Positions 1-10,784 are shown, counted from the first letter of the stretch. The stretch is DNA of 64,000 nucleotides from Mycobacteriaceae bacterium (GCA_019245755.1 JAFARC010000045.1:119295-183294); one strand, 5' to 3'. Program-made: numbers and translations. The notes: generated from the sequence alone by a model not told the origin.

Positions 1-183
1 CTCGACGGCGGCGTGCACGGCCTGGGCAAGAAGATCCTCGAGGAGGCCGGCGAGGTCTGGCTGGCGGCCGAGCACCAGGGCGGGGAGGAACTGGCCGGCG
101 AGATCAGCCAACTGCTGTATTGGACGCAGGTGCTGATGATCGCGCGCGGGCTGAGCCTCGACGACGTGTACCGAAAGCTGTAG
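1..183 (+). CDS. hisE: Phosphoribosyl-ATP pyrophosphatase, C-terminal part
   Basis: The last 60 residues of HisE, which hydrolyses phosphoribosyl-ATP to phosphoribosyl-AMP in the second step of histidine biosynthesis. The start lies outside the window. The visible part carries the family helices [14 protein letters not shown] and [13 protein letters not shown], including the E-E-x-x-E metal-binding pattern of MazG-like pyrophosphatases. The gene ends in TAG at 181-183 and hisG begins at the very next base, so the two enzymes of consecutive pathway steps are made from one transcript. Identification is firm because both sequence and neighbour agree. Confidence 0.93.
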   Translation, partial: LDGGVHGLGKKILEEAGEVWLAAEHQGGEELAGEISQLLYWTQVLMIARGLSLDDVYRKL

Positions 184-1035
184 ATGCTGCGAGTTGCGGT
201 GCCCAACAAGGGCGCGTTGAGTGAACCGGCCACCGAGATCCTGACCGAAGCCGGCTACCGGCGACGAAGCGATCCCAAGGACCTGACCGTCGTCGACCCG
301 GTGAACGATGTGGAGTTCTTCTTCTTACGTCCGAAGGACATCGCAATTTATGTCGGATCGGGTGACCTGGACTTCGGCATCACCGGCCGCGACCTGGCGC
401 AGGAATCGTTGGCGCCCGTCCGGGAGCGGCTCGCGCTGGGCTTCGGGACGTCAAGCTTCCGGTATGCCGCCCCGGCCGGCCGAGGCTGGACGGTCGCCGA
501 CCTGGCCGGCAAGCGGATCGCAACCGCGTATCCAAACCTGGTGCGAAAAGACCTGCGCGACAGAGGGATCGACGCCACCGTGATCCGGCTCGACGGTGCC
601 GTCGAGATCTCGGTGCAGCTCGGGGTGGCCGACGCCGTCGCCGACGTTGTCGGTTCCGGCCGCACCCTGGGGCTGCACAATCTGGTGGCTTTCGGTGAGC
701 CGCTGTGTGATTCGGAAGCGGTGCTGATCGAGCGGGAGACCGTCGAGGAAGCCACCGCCGCGGCGCGCGACCAACTGGCCGCGCGCGTGCAGGGCGTGGT
801 GTTCGGCCAGCAGTACCTGATGCTGGACTACGACTGTCCGCGTGCCGTGCTCGAGCGCGCCACCGCGGTCACTCCCGGGCTGGAGTCACCGACCATCGCA
901 CCACTGGCCGACCCGAACTGGGTGGCGGTGCGAGCCCTGGTGCCGCGCAAGGGCGTCAACGCGATCATGGACGAACTCGCGTCGATCGGGGCCAAGGCGA
1001 TTCTGGCCTCCGATGTCAGGTTCTGCCGCTTCTGA
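184..1035 (+). CDS. hisG: ATP phosphoribosyltransferase
   Basis: HisG joins ATP and PRPP, the committed and feedback-inhibited first step of histidine synthesis. At 283 residues it is the long form that carries its own C-terminal ACT-like regulatory domain for histidine binding, so no separate HisZ is expected. The N-terminus [11 protein letters not shown], the segment [12 protein letters not shown] and the PRPP-binding loop VVGSGRTLG near residue 156 are family hallmarks. The ATG directly follows the hisE stop codon with no spacer, which implies coupled translation. The length is within a residue or so of the known mycobacterial enzyme. Confidence 0.97.
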   Translation: MLRVAVPNKGALSEPATEILTEAGYRRRSDPKDLTVVDPVNDVEFFFLRPKDIAIYVGSGDLDFGITGRDLAQESLAPVRERLALGFGTSSFRYAAPAGRGWTVADLAGKRIATAYPNLVRKDLRDRGIDATVIRLDGAVEISVQLGVADAVADVVGSGRTLGLHNLVAFGEPLCDSEAVLIERETVEEATAAARDQLAARVQGVVFGQQYLMLDYDCPRAVLERATAVTPGLESPTIAPLADPNWVAVRALVPRKGVNAIMDELASIGAKAILASDVRFCRF

Positions 1036-1083
1036 GCGGGCACGGTGCTAGCGTCCACTGAGACATCCCGGCTGGAGGTCCGC

Positions 1084-1566
1084 ATGACGCATGCCGTCGT
1101 TTTGCTCCTTGCGCTGCTGATCGGCGTTGTCGCCGGCTCCCGGGCGTTCACCGCGCCGGCGGTGGTGAGCTGGGCCGGGTTTCTGCACTGGATCCACATC
1201 GACGACAAGTGGTCGTGGTGGATGGCGCATCCGGTGGCCGTGGTGGTCCTGACCGTGCTGGCGCTCGGCGAGCTGGTCACCGATCAGCTGCCGAAGACGC
1301 CGGCGCGCACGACGCCGCCACAGTTCATCGCGCGACTGATCACCGGCGGCTTCGCCGGGGCGGTGCTGGGCTCGGCGTGGCATTACACGTGGAGCTCGCT
1401 GGGTGTGGGTGTGGTCGGCGCGGTGCTCGGCACGCTCGGCCTCTACGAGGCGCGCAAACGCCTGGTGGCGGCCACCGGGGGACGGGATCTGCCGATCGCG
1501 CTGGCCGAAGACGTCGTCGCGGTCGGTGGTGGCTTCGTCGTCGCCTACCTGGCGAGCATGGTATGA
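1084..1566 (+). CDS. DUF4126 family integral membrane protein
   Basis: A 160-residue hydrophobic protein of the DUF4126 family, function unknown. I chose the ATG at 1084 because GGAGG lies 5 nt upstream (1074-1078) and the hydrophobic segment starts at once with HAVVLLLALLIGVVAGSRA. Several membrane segments alternate with short loops, and the glycine-rich GSRAFTAPA and ITGGFAGAVLGSAW stretches fit the family. It lies 48 nt after hisG and overlaps the next gene by ATGA, so it is probably co-transcribed with the his genes, as I recall for this locus in other mycobacteria. No catalytic residues are apparent. Confidence 0.85.
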   Translation: MTHAVVLLLALLIGVVAGSRAFTAPAVVSWAGFLHWIHIDDKWSWWMAHPVAVVVLTVLALGELVTDQLPKTPARTTPPQFIARLITGGFAGAVLGSAWHYTWSSLGVGVVGAVLGTLGLYEARKRLVAATGGRDLPIALAEDVVAVGGGFVVAYLASMV

Positions 1567-2936
1567 CCGGCCGGCAGTTCGACGCGATCATCGTCGGCGC
1601 CGGCCAGGCCGGGCCGCCGCTTGCCGGTCGGCTCACCGCGGCGGGGCAGACCGTCGCGGTGGTGGAGCGCAAGCACATCGGCGGCACGTGCGTGAACACG
1701 GGCTGCATCCCGACCAAGACGCTGGTCGCCAGCGCGCACGCGGCACAGCTGGCGCGCCGCGGCGCCGAGTACGGCGTGGGCACCGGAGCCATCAACGTCG
1801 ACATGGCAAAGGTCAAGGCCCGCAAGGACGGCATCATGCTCAGCGACCGCGCAGGCGTCGAATCGTGGCTCGACGGCATGGACGGCTGCACGGTGATCCG
1901 CGGGCACGCCCGCTTCGAAGAGCCGAATACGTTGCGGGTCAACGGAGAAGCGATCTCCGGCGACAGGATCTTCCTCAACGTCGGTGGGCGTGCCGTCGTG
2001 CCCGACATGCCCGGGCTCGGCGACGTCGACTACCTGACCAACGTCTCGATCCTTGAACTCGACACTGTGCCTGAGCATCTCGTCATCATCGGCGGCAGCT
2101 ACATCGCACTTGAGTTCGCACAGATGTTTCGGCGGTTCGGCGCGGACGTCACCGTCGTGGAGCGTGGCGCGCGGCTGGCGTCACGCGAGGACCCCGACGT
2201 GTCGGCGACGATCAAAGATGTTCTCGAAGCCGAGGGCGTCGAGGTGGTGTTGAACGCCGACGACATTCGCGTCTCGCGCGACGGCGACCGCGTCGCCGTC
2301 ATGCCGCGTGCCGACGCCGCGAAGATCGTCGGCACACAGCTGCTGATGGCCGTCGGCCGCAGGCCCAACACCGATGACCTCGGCCTGCACCGGGCCGGTG
2401 TGCAGACCGACGCGCGCGGCTTCATCGTCGTCGACGAGCAGTTGCGCACCAATGTCGGCCACATTTGGGCGATGGGCGACTGCAACGGCCGCGGTGCGTT
2501 CACCCACACCTCATACAACGATTTCGAGATCGTCGCGGCGAACCTACTCGACAACGACCCGCGCCGGGTCAGCGACCGCATCCCCGCGTACGCGCTCTAC
2601 ATCGACCCGCCGCTCGGCCGCGCGGGGCAAACCGTCACCGAGGTGCGCCGGTCCGGCCGCAAGGCGCTGGTCGGGTTTCGGCCGATGACACGGGTCGGCC
2701 GGGCGGTGGAAAAGGGTGAAACGCAAGGCTTCATGAAGGTCGTCGTCGATGCGCAGAGCCACGAAATACTGGGCGCGGCGATTTTCGGTGTCGGCGGGGA
2801 CGAGGTGGTCCACGGAATCCTCGACGTGATGTCGGCGAAGGCGCCCTACGACACCCTGTCGCGGACCATGCACATTCACCCGACAGTCAGTGAACTCGTG
2901 CCGACGATGCTTCAGGAGATGAAGCCGCTGGAGTAG
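1563..2936 (+). CDS. FAD-dependent pyridine nucleotide-disulfide oxidoreductase (class I, MerA/Lpd-like)
   Basis: A 457-residue flavoprotein of the lipoamide dehydrogenase/mercuric reductase fold. It has an N-terminal FAD site (IIVGAGQAGPPLA, residues 9-21), the redox-active pair in GGTCVNTGCIPTK (Cys43 and Cys48), an NAD(P) site (LVIIGGSYIALEFA), and a C-terminal dimerisation domain ending in HPTVSE, which supplies the His-Glu dyad. Such enzymes pass electrons from NAD(P)H through FAD to a disulfide or metal. The heavy-metal-binding domain of MerA is absent and there are no mer or lipoyl-enzyme genes nearby, so mercury reduction is not supported and the substrate is unknown. The ATG at 1563 overlaps the previous stop. 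The 3' end overlaps the convergent RecB-like gene by 50 nt. Confidence 0.9.
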   Translation: MTGRQFDAIIVGAGQAGPPLAGRLTAAGQTVAVVERKHIGGTCVNTGCIPTKTLVASAHAAQLARRGAEYGVGTGAINVDMAKVKARKDGIMLSDRAGVESWLDGMDGCTVIRGHARFEEPNTLRVNGEAISGDRIFLNVGGRAVVPDMPGLGDVDYLTNVSILELDTVPEHLVIIGGSYIALEFAQMFRRFGADVTVVERGARLASREDPDVSATIKDVLEAEGVEVVLNADDIRVSRDGDRVAVMPRADAAKIVGTQLLMAVGRRPNTDDLGLHRAGVQTDARGFIVVDEQLRTNVGHIWAMGDCNGRGAFTHTSYNDFEIVAANLLDNDPRRVSDRIPAYALYIDPPLGRAGQTVTEVRRSGRKALVGFRPMTRVGRAVEKGETQGFMKVVVDAQSHEILGAAIFGVGGDEVVHGILDVMSAKAPYDTLSRTMHIHPTVSELVPTMLQEMKPLE

Positions 2937-3780
2937 CCGGCACACCCTCGCGCAATGTGTGCGGCCAGCCCGGGTACGGCGGTGGTGCGCCGCCGAAGGC
3001 AGGGCAGTGGGCGCGATGGGCGCACCAGGCGCACAACCGCGACGGGCTGGGCCGGAAATCACCGGTAACGCCGGCGGATCGGATGGCTCTCCACATGGCC
3101 ATCAGCGTTTTCTCGAACCGCAGCAGCTCGTCGAGATCGGGAGAGTAGTCGAGCAGCTGGCCGTCGGACAGGTACACCAGTCGCAGCCGGGTCGCGAGCA
3201 CGCCGCGGGAGCGCAGCAGCGCCACCGCGTAGAACTTCAGCTGGAACATCGCCTTGAACTCGGCGAGCGCCCGCGCTTCCGGCGGCGCCTTGCCGGTCTT
3301 GTAGTCGACGACCCGCAGCTCGCCGGTCGGCGCCACGTCGATGCGGTCGACGAACCCGCGCAGCAGCGTGCCGTCGGCCAACTCCACCTCGACCCGTTGC
3401 TCGCAGGCCTGCGGATCGAACCGGGTGGGGTCCTCGAGCCGGTAGTAGCCGGAAAGCAGGGCCCTGGCCTCGTCGAGCAGCTCGGCCTGCTGGGCCGCAT
3501 CGAGCCCGGCTGCGAGATCAGGCTCCGCGGCGAGCACACGTTCGGCGGCAGGACCGACCAGCGCCATCGCGGTCTGGCGCCGCCGGTCCGCCGCCGGCAG
3601 CGCGTAAAGCCGTTCGAGCGCGGCGTGCACGACCGAGCCGCGCAGCTGGGCGGTGGAGGTGGGCTCGGGCAACCTGTCGATCGCCCGAAACCGGTACAAC
3701 AGGGGGCACTGCTTGAAGTCGCTGGCCCGCGACGGAGACAGCGCGGGAGCACGCGTGACCGGGTCGGGCTCGTCGGTCAT
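2887..3780 (-). CDS. RecB-family nuclease with predicted Fe-S cluster
   Basis: A 297-residue PD-(D/E)XK nuclease-like protein. The active-site strand is visible as LRVVDYKTGK (Asp and Lys), preceded by VDRIDV. Four cysteines are placed as in the iron-sulfur nuclease domains of AddB/Cas4-type proteins: one near the N-terminus (Cys25 in FKQCPLLYRF) and three near the C-terminus in LCAWCAHRAHC. I infer that they clamp a 4Fe-4S cluster around the nuclease. No helicase motifs are present, so it is a stand-alone nuclease. It ends inside the convergent oxidoreductase gene and starts 70 nt from trmI, which points the other way. A role in DNA repair is likely, but the substrate is unknown. Confidence 0.85.
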   Translation of the reverse strand: MTDEPDPVTRAPALSPSRASDFKQCPLLYRFRAIDRLPEPTSTAQLRGSVVHAALERLYALPAADRRRQTAMALVGPAAERVLAAEPDLAAGLDAAQQAELLDEARALLSGYYRLEDPTRFDPQACEQRVEVELADGTLLRGFVDRIDVAPTGELRVVDYKTGKAPPEARALAEFKAMFQLKFYAVALLRSRGVLATRLRLVYLSDGQLLDYSPDLDELLRFEKTLMAMWRAIRSAGVTGDFRPSPSRLCAWCAHRAHCPAFGGAPPPYPGWPHTLREGVPATPAASSPEASSARVH

Positions 3781-3793
3781 AGGGGAACCCTAA

Positions 3794-4995
<1,202 letters not shown>

Positions 4996-5008
4996 GCGGC
5001 GCCGGCGA

Positions 5009-5647
5009 TCAGCCGGTCGGCGTCGGGGATGCCGGTGCGGGCGCAGGCGGGGATTCGGGAGCTGACGCCGGGTTCTGGCCCAGGGTCAGCAGGATGTCAG
5101 CGGTCGTGCGCGACAACTGCCAGCCGCCTTGAAACGGCCGGAACTCCATCGGAAACGTGAAGCCGCCGCCGAGCGCCGGGTTCTGGCTGTGGACCGTGAC
5201 GTCCGCGGTGACGTTGCCCGGGTCGGTGTCCGACCACGCGATGTTCTCGGCCGTGAAATCCAGCGGCGTGTACTGGTTGTCCTGCAGGGCCTTTCCGAAC
5301 TTGTCGATCTGCGCGGCGTTGTCCCCCGATGCGGCCTCGATCAGGCTCACCTTCTGGGCGCCGGGAACCGACGTGTCGGCCAGCTTGTAAAGGACGTCCG
5401 TCAACGCCTCGGGCGGCGGCAACGGGGCGGCCGGTTCCGGCGCCGCAACGGCGGCAGTCGTTGTCGGCGAGGACCGTTCGGACGCCGCGGGATGGCTTTT
5501 GGGGCTACACGCCGCCGAGCCGAGTGCGAAAACCAACAGTGCGGCGGCGAACACCGCGAGAACCGGTGGTCGCCGCCGCAACGCGGAATGAATCAGGAGC
5601 CCGCGGCGGACAGCACCGCCAAGGCGGACGACTTCGACAACTGCCAT
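5009..5647 (-). CDS. MTB12-family lipoprotein (LppK-like)
   Basis: A predicted lipoprotein of the mycobacterial MTB12/CFP2 family, function unknown. A hydrophobic stretch (VLAVFAAALLVFALGSAAC) ends in a lipobox-like SAAC, followed by a Ser/Pro/Thr/Ala linker, a globular domain with KFGKALQDNQYTPLDF and GGWQLSRTTADILL, and a Pro-rich tail. The first standard start, ATG 5647, gives 212 residues and overlaps the upstream gene by 55 nt, with a 25-residue charged N-terminus that is long for a signal peptide. A TTG at 5581, 12 nt after the upstream stop, would give a compact signal (MRRRPPVLAV...), but I see no clear ribosome site for it. The paralogue directly upstream suggests tandem duplication. 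Confidence 0.78.
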   Translation of the reverse strand: MAVVEVVRLGGAVRRGLLIHSALRRRPPVLAVFAAALLVFALGSAACSPKSHPAASERSSPTTTAAVAAPEPAAPLPPPEALTDVLYKLADTSVPGAQKVSLIEAASGDNAAQIDKFGKALQDNQYTPLDFTAENIAWSDTDPGNVTADVTVHSQNPALGGGFTFPMEFRPFQGGWQLSRTTADILLTLGQNPASAPESPPAPAPASPTPTG

Positions 5648-6099
5648 CCGAGGGGACCGCCCGATATGAAAGTCACATCCTGCGAGCGCGGCGAACTCTG
5701 GCTGCCGGAGACCGAGACGGTGGCCGTGGCCGACGAACCGTCGGCGGCCTGCCTGATGTTGCTGACGTTGAACGAAACCGGCAGCGACCCCTGCTGGTAG
5801 GCGTTCTCCAGGGCCCGGTCTGCCGTTCGGCCCTCGATCAGGCCGACCCCGCCTTGGATCAGGTTGGCCTTGTCGGGACTACGGAACGACACGCCACGCT
5901 CTTCGAGGGTGGTCAGCACATTCGTCAACTGGCCGGAGATGTCCTGGCCCTGATCCAGTGGCAGAGGCGCGCCAAAAACCACCGGGGTGATCGCGGGCGT
6001 CGCGGTCGTGGGGACGGATGCAATCGATGTCACACCGACCGCCGCAGCACCGACGAGAGTGGCTGCTGCGAGGCCAGTGGTTAGGTATTTCAGGCTCAC
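5593..6099 (-). CDS. MTB12/CFP2-like low-molecular-weight secreted antigen
   Basis: A 168-residue exported protein of the MTB12 family. The N-terminus [23 protein letters not shown] is a Sec signal peptide, with cleavage probably after an Ala near residue 30. The mature part has the family segments [36 protein letters not shown] and [20 protein letters not shown]. The start is GTG at 6097-6099, with AAGGAA about 5 nt upstream in the mRNA. It lies upstream of, and overlaps, the lipoprotein paralogue and is transcribed divergently from mpa. Members of this family are abundant culture-filtrate antigens, but no biochemical role is known. Confidence 0.85.
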   Translation of the reverse strand: MSLKYLTTGLAAATLVGAAAVGVTSIASVPTTATPAITPVVFGAPLPLDQGQDISGQLTNVLTTLEERGVSFRSPDKANLIQGGVGLIEGRTADRALENAYQQGSLPVSFNVSNIRQAADGSSATATVSVSGSQSSPRSQDVTFISGGPLGWQLSKSSALAVLSAAGS

Positions 6100-6210
6100 A
6101 ACATTCCTTTCGTTCGGCCCGACTGAAACGTAACGCTAGCAGTTTGGATGGCTCGCCCATTTTTTTGACCACACACGAATGGGAATTCGCCGGTAGCGTT
6201 GAAGTATCCA

Positions 6211-6231
6211 CCGCACCAACTTCCGGTGCGG
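6211..6231 (+). promoter_or_regulatory. Stem-loop in the mpa 5' leader
   Basis: A perfect 7-bp inverted repeat, CCGCACC with GGTGCGG, encloses a 7-nt loop and ends just before the purine-rich ribosome site GAGAGGAG of mpa. A -10-like TAGCGT at 6194-6199 would start the transcript at about 6206, placing the hairpin at the extreme 5' end of the mRNA. It could stabilise the message or influence translation. The pairing is seen directly; the function is inferred. Confidence 0.45.
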
Positions 6232-6245
6232 GAGAGGAGCGCAAC

Positions 6246-8066
6246 ATGAGTGAGTCAGAGCGTTCCGAGCCATTCGGAACACCCATGTCCAGCGATGATG
6301 CTGCCGAGTTGGAACAGCTACGCCGCGAGGCTGCGGCCCTGCGCGAGCAACTGGAAACCGCCCTGGGATCCCAGGGCGGTGTGCGTAGTGCCCGAGACGT
6401 GCACCAGCTCGAGGCCCGTATCGACTCGCTCGCCGCGCGCAACGCCAAGCTGATGGAGACTCTCAAGGAAGCGCGCCAGCAGCTGCTGGCGCTCCGCGAA
6501 GAGGTCGACCGCCTGGGTCAGCCGCCCAGCGGTTACGGGGTGCTGCTCAGCGTCCAAGAAGACGACACCGTCGACGTGTTCACATCGGGCCGCAAGATGC
6601 GGTTGACCTGCTCGCCCAACATCGACGTGCAATCGCTGAGGAAGGGCCAGACGGTCCGGCTGAACGAGGCGCTGACCGTGGTGGAAGCCGGATCCTTCGA
6701 GGCGGTCGGTGAGATCAGTACGCTGCGCGAGATCCTCGCTGACGGGCACCGTGCCCTGGTGGTCGGGCACGCCGACGAGGAGCGCATCGTGTGGCTGGCC
6801 GAGCCGCTGGTGGCCGTCGAAGACTTGGCGCCCGAGGTAGCCGAGGCGTTCGACGACGACCTGCGGCCGCGCAAGCTGCGGCCCGGCGACTCGCTGCTGG
6901 TGGACACCAAGGCCGGCTACGCGTTCGAGCGCATCCCGAAGGCCGAAGTCGAGGACCTGGTGCTGGAGGAGGTGCCCGACGTCAGCTACAACGACATCGG
7001 CGGCCTGTCCCGGCAAATCGAGCAGATCCGCGACGCGGTCGAGCTGCCGTTCCTGCACAAGGAACTGTACCGGGAGTACATGCTGCGGCCGCCGAAGGGC
7101 GTATTGCTGTACGGCCCGCCCGGCTGCGGCAAGACCCTGATCGCCAAGGCGGTGGCAAACTCTCTCGCCAAGAAGATGGCCGAGGTCCGCGGCGACGACG
7201 CCCGCGAGGCCAAGTCCTACTTCCTCAACATCAAGGGTCCGGAGTTGCTCAACAAGTTCGTCGGAGAGACGGAGCGGCACATCCGGCTGATCTTCCAGCG
7301 TGCCCGCGAGAAGGCGTCGGAAGGCACACCCGTGATCGTGTTCTTCGACGAGATGGACTCGATCTTCCGGACCCGCGGAACCGGTGTCAGCTCGGACGTG
7401 GAAACGACGGTCGTCCCGCAGCTGCTGTCGGAGATCGACGGCGTCGAGGGACTGGAAAACGTCATCGTCATCGGTGCGTCCAATCGCGAGGACATGATCG
7501 ACCCGGCGATCCTGCGGCCGGGCCGCCTGGACGTCAAGATCAAGATCGAGCGGCCGGACGCCGAGGCGGCGCAGGACATCTACAGCAAGTACCTGACCGA
7601 GGACCTGCCGGTGCACGCCGACGACCTGTCGGAGTTCGACAGCGACCGCACGGCCTGCATCCAGGCGATGATCGTCAAGGTCGTGGACCGGATGTACGCC
7701 GAGATCGACGACAACCGGTTCCTGGAAGTCACTTACGCCAACGGCGACAAGGAGGTCATGTACTTCAAGGACTTCAACTCCGGGGCGATGATCCAGAATG
7801 TCGTCGACCGGGCGAAGAAGTACGCGATCAAGTCGGTGCTGGAGACCGGCCAGCGGGGCCTGCGGATCCAGCATCTGCTCGACTCGATCGTCGACGAGTT
7901 CGCCGAGAACGAGGACCTGCCCAACACCACCAACCCCGACGACTGGGCGCGCATCTCGGGCAAGAAGGGTGAGCGGATCGTCTACATCCGTACGCTGGTC
8001 ACCGGCAAGTCGTCGAGCGCTTCGCGGGCCATCGACACCGAGTCCAACCTGGGCCAGTACCTGTAA
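6246..8066 (+). CDS. mpa: Mycobacterial proteasome ATPase (Pup-recognising unfoldase)
   Basis: Mpa (ARC) is the hexameric AAA+ ring that captures pupylated proteins, unfolds them and feeds them into the 20S proteasome. Its 606 residues contain an N-terminal coiled coil (about 20-95: [17 protein letters not shown]) that binds Pup, an OB-fold region (about 98-240), Walker A GPPGCGKT at 290-297, Walker B VIVFFDE at 363-369, and a C-terminus ending GQYL. The penultimate tyrosine is the proteasome-docking signal. I chose ATG 6246 because GGAGAGGAG lies just upstream; the reading frame is open further back, but nothing there resembles the family. It is transcribed divergently from the MTB12-like pair. 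Confidence 0.98.
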   Translation: MSESERSEPFGTPMSSDDAAELEQLRREAAALREQLETALGSQGGVRSARDVHQLEARIDSLAARNAKLMETLKEARQQLLALREEVDRLGQPPSGYGVLLSVQEDDTVDVFTSGRKMRLTCSPNIDVQSLRKGQTVRLNEALTVVEAGSFEAVGEISTLREILADGHRALVVGHADEERIVWLAEPLVAVEDLAPEVAEAFDDDLRPRKLRPGDSLLVDTKAGYAFERIPKAEVEDLVLEEVPDVSYNDIGGLSRQIEQIRDAVELPFLHKELYREYMLRPPKGVLLYGPPGCGKTLIAKAVANSLAKKMAEVRGDDAREAKSYFLNIKGPELLNKFVGETERHIRLIFQRAREKASEGTPVIVFFDEMDSIFRTRGTGVSSDVETTVVPQLLSEIDGVEGLENVIVIGASNREDMIDPAILRPGRLDVKIKIERPDAEAAQDIYSKYLTEDLPVHADDLSEFDSDRTACIQAMIVKVVDRMYAEIDDNRFLEVTYANGDKEVMYFKDFNSGAMIQNVVDRAKKYAIKSVLETGQRGLRIQHLLDSIVDEFAENEDLPNTTNPDDWARISGKKGERIVYIRTLVTGKSSSASRAIDTESNLGQYL

Positions 8067-8080
8067 CGGGGTGCGTCGAG

Positions 8081-9190
8081 TCAGCCGCGGTAGCGGTTGC
8101 GGGCCAGCAGCGTCAAAGCCAGGTCGTCGATCAGCGGGTCGATGAACCGGGACCGGTACTCGCCGTCGCCGACCGCCCTGGCGCTGATGTACATGAACGT
8201 CAACGCGGCCAGGAACAGCGTCATCTGGATCAGCGCCTGCGGCACCGGAATCGTCATCCCGAGCACGGTTCCGTCGGGCGAGCCGTTGCGGGTCCACGCG
8301 GCCAGCAGCGGCGGACTCAGGACGATCAATCCGAGCACGAAGAAGATCGCCGCGGTCACCGCGGCGACCATGAGGATCTGCGCGATCTGCGATGCGAGCA
8401 GGACGAACACGATGTTGAGCCGCTCGCCGCGGGTCAGCGGGTCCGCCGCCGGCGGGTCGGTCATCTCCTCGAACGGGGTGCCGGCCAGCCGCTCGCCGTG
8501 CCGGGGGGTGGCGAAGGTGAGCACGGGCCGGGCCCGCTCCAGCGTGGCCGAGACGACGAACACCGCGGCGATCGCCACCAGGAACAACAGCGCGAGCCAC
8601 AACCGTCGCCGGCTGATCGTCGACGCCATCACCCAGACATAGGTATTGAAGAACACCAGCACGGTCAGCAGCACCACCGGCAGGGCACGGATCAGCAGCG
8701 TGCCGGCGGCCGCGAGCTGCGACAGGGTGAGCCGCACCGCCCAGCCGAGCACCGAGCCGACGCCCGTCGCGGTCAGCGCCAGCACAACAGCGATCACGGC
8801 CGCGGTGCCGAAGAGGGCCTGCGCGTGGCCGTCCACGGCCGCTGCCACCATCGCGACCGCCGCCGCGGCCGTCGAGGCGACCGCTTTTGCACGGGGTTCC
8901 GCCCACCGGGCGACGAGCCAGCCGACCACCGCCACAAGCGGCAGTACCAGCACCACGATCGCCAGCACGATCCATTCCACCGTCGTGGGCTGGCCGTTGA
9001 TGTCGATGTGCGTCCGGCCGGTCAGCAAGTAGATCAGCAGCAAACATGCCGCCAGCGTGGCCAAACCGGCAAGCGCCGGCGCGGATCGCGGCCACACCGC
9101 ACGCACCCGCGCCCGTGGCGTGAGCACCGACGGCAGGCCGTGATCGAGGAACCAGCGCTCGGCGGCTCGGCGAGCGGCAGGCGATGCCAC
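8081..9190 (-). CDS. Conserved mycobacterial integral membrane protein
   Basis: A 369-residue polytopic membrane protein of unknown function between mpa and dop. After a short charged N-terminus I count about eight to nine hydrophobic segments, including LAGLATLAACLLLIYLL, WIVLAIVVLVLPLVAVVGWL and IVFVLLASQIAQILMVAAVTAAIF, with a hydrophilic loop near residues 225-265 (ERARPVLTFATPRHGERLAG). No transporter or enzyme signature is visible. The same position in other mycobacteria carries a membrane protein, so it is probably the syntenic relative. It converges on mpa with a 14-nt gap and diverges from dop over 61 nt. A link to the proteasome is suggested by position only. Confidence 0.75.
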   Translation of the reverse strand: MASPAARRAAERWFLDHGLPSVLTPRARVRAVWPRSAPALAGLATLAACLLLIYLLTGRTHIDINGQPTTVEWIVLAIVVLVLPLVAVVGWLVARWAEPRAKAVASTAAAAVAMVAAAVDGHAQALFGTAAVIAVVLALTATGVGSVLGWAVRLTLSQLAAAGTLLIRALPVVLLTVLVFFNTYVWVMASTISRRRLWLALLFLVAIAAVFVVSATLERARPVLTFATPRHGERLAGTPFEEMTDPPAADPLTRGERLNIVFVLLASQIAQILMVAAVTAAIFFVLGLIVLSPPLLAAWTRNGSPDGTVLGMTIPVPQALIQMTLFLAALTFMYISARAVGDGEYRSRFIDPLIDDLALTLLARNRYRG

Positions 9191-9239
9191 GCCGTCAGCT
9201 TAGGAGGCGAGCGTGGACGGCCCCGGCCTGGGCGTCGCC

Positions 9240-9251
9240 TAGGCTGATCGC
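9240..9251 (+). promoter_or_regulatory. Leaderless -10 element of dop
   Basis: TAGGCT at 9240-9245 matches the mycobacterial -10 pattern TANNNT, and exactly 6 nt separate it from the dop ATG. No Shine-Dalgarno sequence precedes the ATG. This spacing predicts that transcription starts at the A of the start codon, giving a leaderless mRNA. The pattern is seen in the sequence; its activity is inferred. Confidence 0.55.
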
Positions 9252-10748
9252 ATGCAACGGATCATCGGGACCGAGGTCGAATACGGCATATCGTCGCCGT
9301 CCGACCCGACCGCGAATCCGATCCTGACGTCGACGCAGGCAGTGCTGGCCTACGCCGCCGCGGCCGGGATTCAGCGCGCCAAGCGCACCCGATGGGACTA
9401 CGAGGTCGAGTCGCCGCTGCGCGACGCGCGTGGATTCGACCTGAGCCGGTCGGCGGGGCCGCCGCCGGTGGTCGACGCCGACGAGGTCGGCGCGGCGAAC
9501 ATGATCCTCACCAACGGGGCCAGGCTGTATGTCGACCACGCCCACCCGGAATATTCGGCGCCGGAATGCACCGACCCGCTCGACGCGGTGATCTGGGACA
9601 AGGCCGGAGAACGGGTGATGGAAGCCGCCGCCCGGCACGTCGCCAGCGTGCCCGGCGCCGTGAAGCTGCAGCTCTACAAGAACAACGTGGACGGCAAAGG
9701 CGCGTCGTACGGCTCGCACGAGAACTATCTGATGTCGCGGCAGACCCCGTTCTCGGCGGTCATCGCCGGGCTGACACCGTTTCTGGTGTCGCGGCAGGTC
9801 ATCACCGGGTCGGGCCGCGTCGGGATCGGCCCCGCCGGCGATGAGCCCGGCTTTCAGCTCTCCCAGCGGGCCGACTACATCGAGGTCGAGGTCGGCCTGG
9901 AGACCACCCTCAAGCGCGGCATCATCAACACCCGCGACGAGCCGCACGCCGACGCCGACAAGTACCGGCGGCTGCACGTCATCATCGGCGATGCCAACCT
10001 GGCGGAGACGTCGACGTACCTCAAGCTCGGCAGCACGTCGCTGGTGCTCGACCTGATCGAAGAGGGCATCGACCTATCCGATTTGGCGCTGGCCCGGCCG
10101 GTGTACGCGGTCCACGTGATCAGCCGGGACCCGTCGCTGCGGGCCACCGTCGCGCTGGCCGACGGCCGCGAGCTGACCGGCCTCGCGTTACAGAGAATCT
10201 ATCTGGACCGGGTGGCCAAACTGGTGGACAGTCGCGATCGGGACCCGAGGGCAAATGACATCGTCGAGACCTGGGCTCATGTCCTCGACCAGCTGGAACG
10301 CGACCCGATGGACTGCGCCGAGCTGCTGGATTGGCCGGCCAAGCTGCGCCTGCTCGACGGTTTCCGGCACCGGGAGAACCTCAGCTGGTCGGCACCGCGG
10401 CTGCACCTGGTCGACCTGCAGTACTCCGACGTCCGGCTCGACAAGGGCCTGTACAACCGGCTGGTCGCCCGCGGATCGATGAAGCGGCTGATCACCGAGC
10501 AGCAGGTGCTCGACGCGGTCGACAACCCGCCGACCGACACCCGCGCGTACTTCCGCGGCGAATGCCTGCGCCGGTTCGGCGCCGACATCGCGGCAGCCAG
10601 CTGGGATTCGGTCATCTTCGACCTGGGCGGTGATTCGCTGGTCCGGATCCCCACGCTGGAGCCGTTGCGAGGCAGCAAAGCCCATGTCGGTGCGCTGCTG
10701 GACTCGGTCGATTCGGCCGCCGATCTTGTGGAGCAGCTCACTACCTGA
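9252..10748 (+). CDS. dop: Deamidase of Pup / depupylase
   Basis: Dop converts the C-terminal glutamine of Pup to glutamate, making it ready for ligation, and also removes Pup from substrates. The 498-residue protein has the carboxylate-amine/glutamine-synthetase-like fold: metal-binding glutamates in GTEVEYGI (residues 6-13), a Dop-type insertion at about residues 39-80, and the conserved aspartate of [10 protein letters not shown] (Asp95 here), which corresponds to the catalytic Asp of Dop and PafA. The shared motif [21 protein letters not shown] confirms kinship with PafA downstream. It appears to be translated leaderless and is followed, after 91 nt, by pup and the proteasome subunits. 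Confidence 0.97.
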   Translation: MQRIIGTEVEYGISSPSDPTANPILTSTQAVLAYAAAAGIQRAKRTRWDYEVESPLRDARGFDLSRSAGPPPVVDADEVGAANMILTNGARLYVDHAHPEYSAPECTDPLDAVIWDKAGERVMEAAARHVASVPGAVKLQLYKNNVDGKGASYGSHENYLMSRQTPFSAVIAGLTPFLVSRQVITGSGRVGIGPAGDEPGFQLSQRADYIEVEVGLETTLKRGIINTRDEPHADADKYRRLHVIIGDANLAETSTYLKLGSTSLVLDLIEEGIDLSDLALARPVYAVHVISRDPSLRATVALADGRELTGLALQRIYLDRVAKLVDSRDRDPRANDIVETWAHVLDQLERDPMDCAELLDWPAKLRLLDGFRHRENLSWSAPRLHLVDLQYSDVRLDKGLYNRLVARGSMKRLITEQQVLDAVDNPPTDTRAYFRGECLRRFGADIAAASWDSVIFDLGGDSLVRIPTLEPLRGSKAHVGALLDSVDSAADLVEQLTT

Positions 10749-10770
10749 GCTATGCCAGGCAATTTCGGCG

Positions 10771-10784
10771 TTGACCGGTAGTGT
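10771..10784 (+). promoter_or_regulatory. Possible promoter of pup-prcBA
   Basis: TTGACC at 10771 and a -10-like TAGTGT at 10779-10784 lie between dop and pup. The spacing between the two is too short for a classic sigma-70 pair, so only the -10 hexamer is offered as a promoter element. It would give a leader of about 50 nt carrying AGGAGG before the pup ATG. Confidence 0.35.

Noticed and set aside
1563..2936. Mercuric reductase
   Set aside because: The fold and CVNTGC motif fit, but the heavy-metal-binding domain and any mer neighbours are missing, so only a general disulfide oxidoreductase is claimed.
6318..9095. A 925-codon minus-strand open frame across mpa
   Set aside because: It is antisense to the well-supported mpa gene and reads as Arg/Asp/Val-rich shadow sequence caused by high GC at codon third positions.
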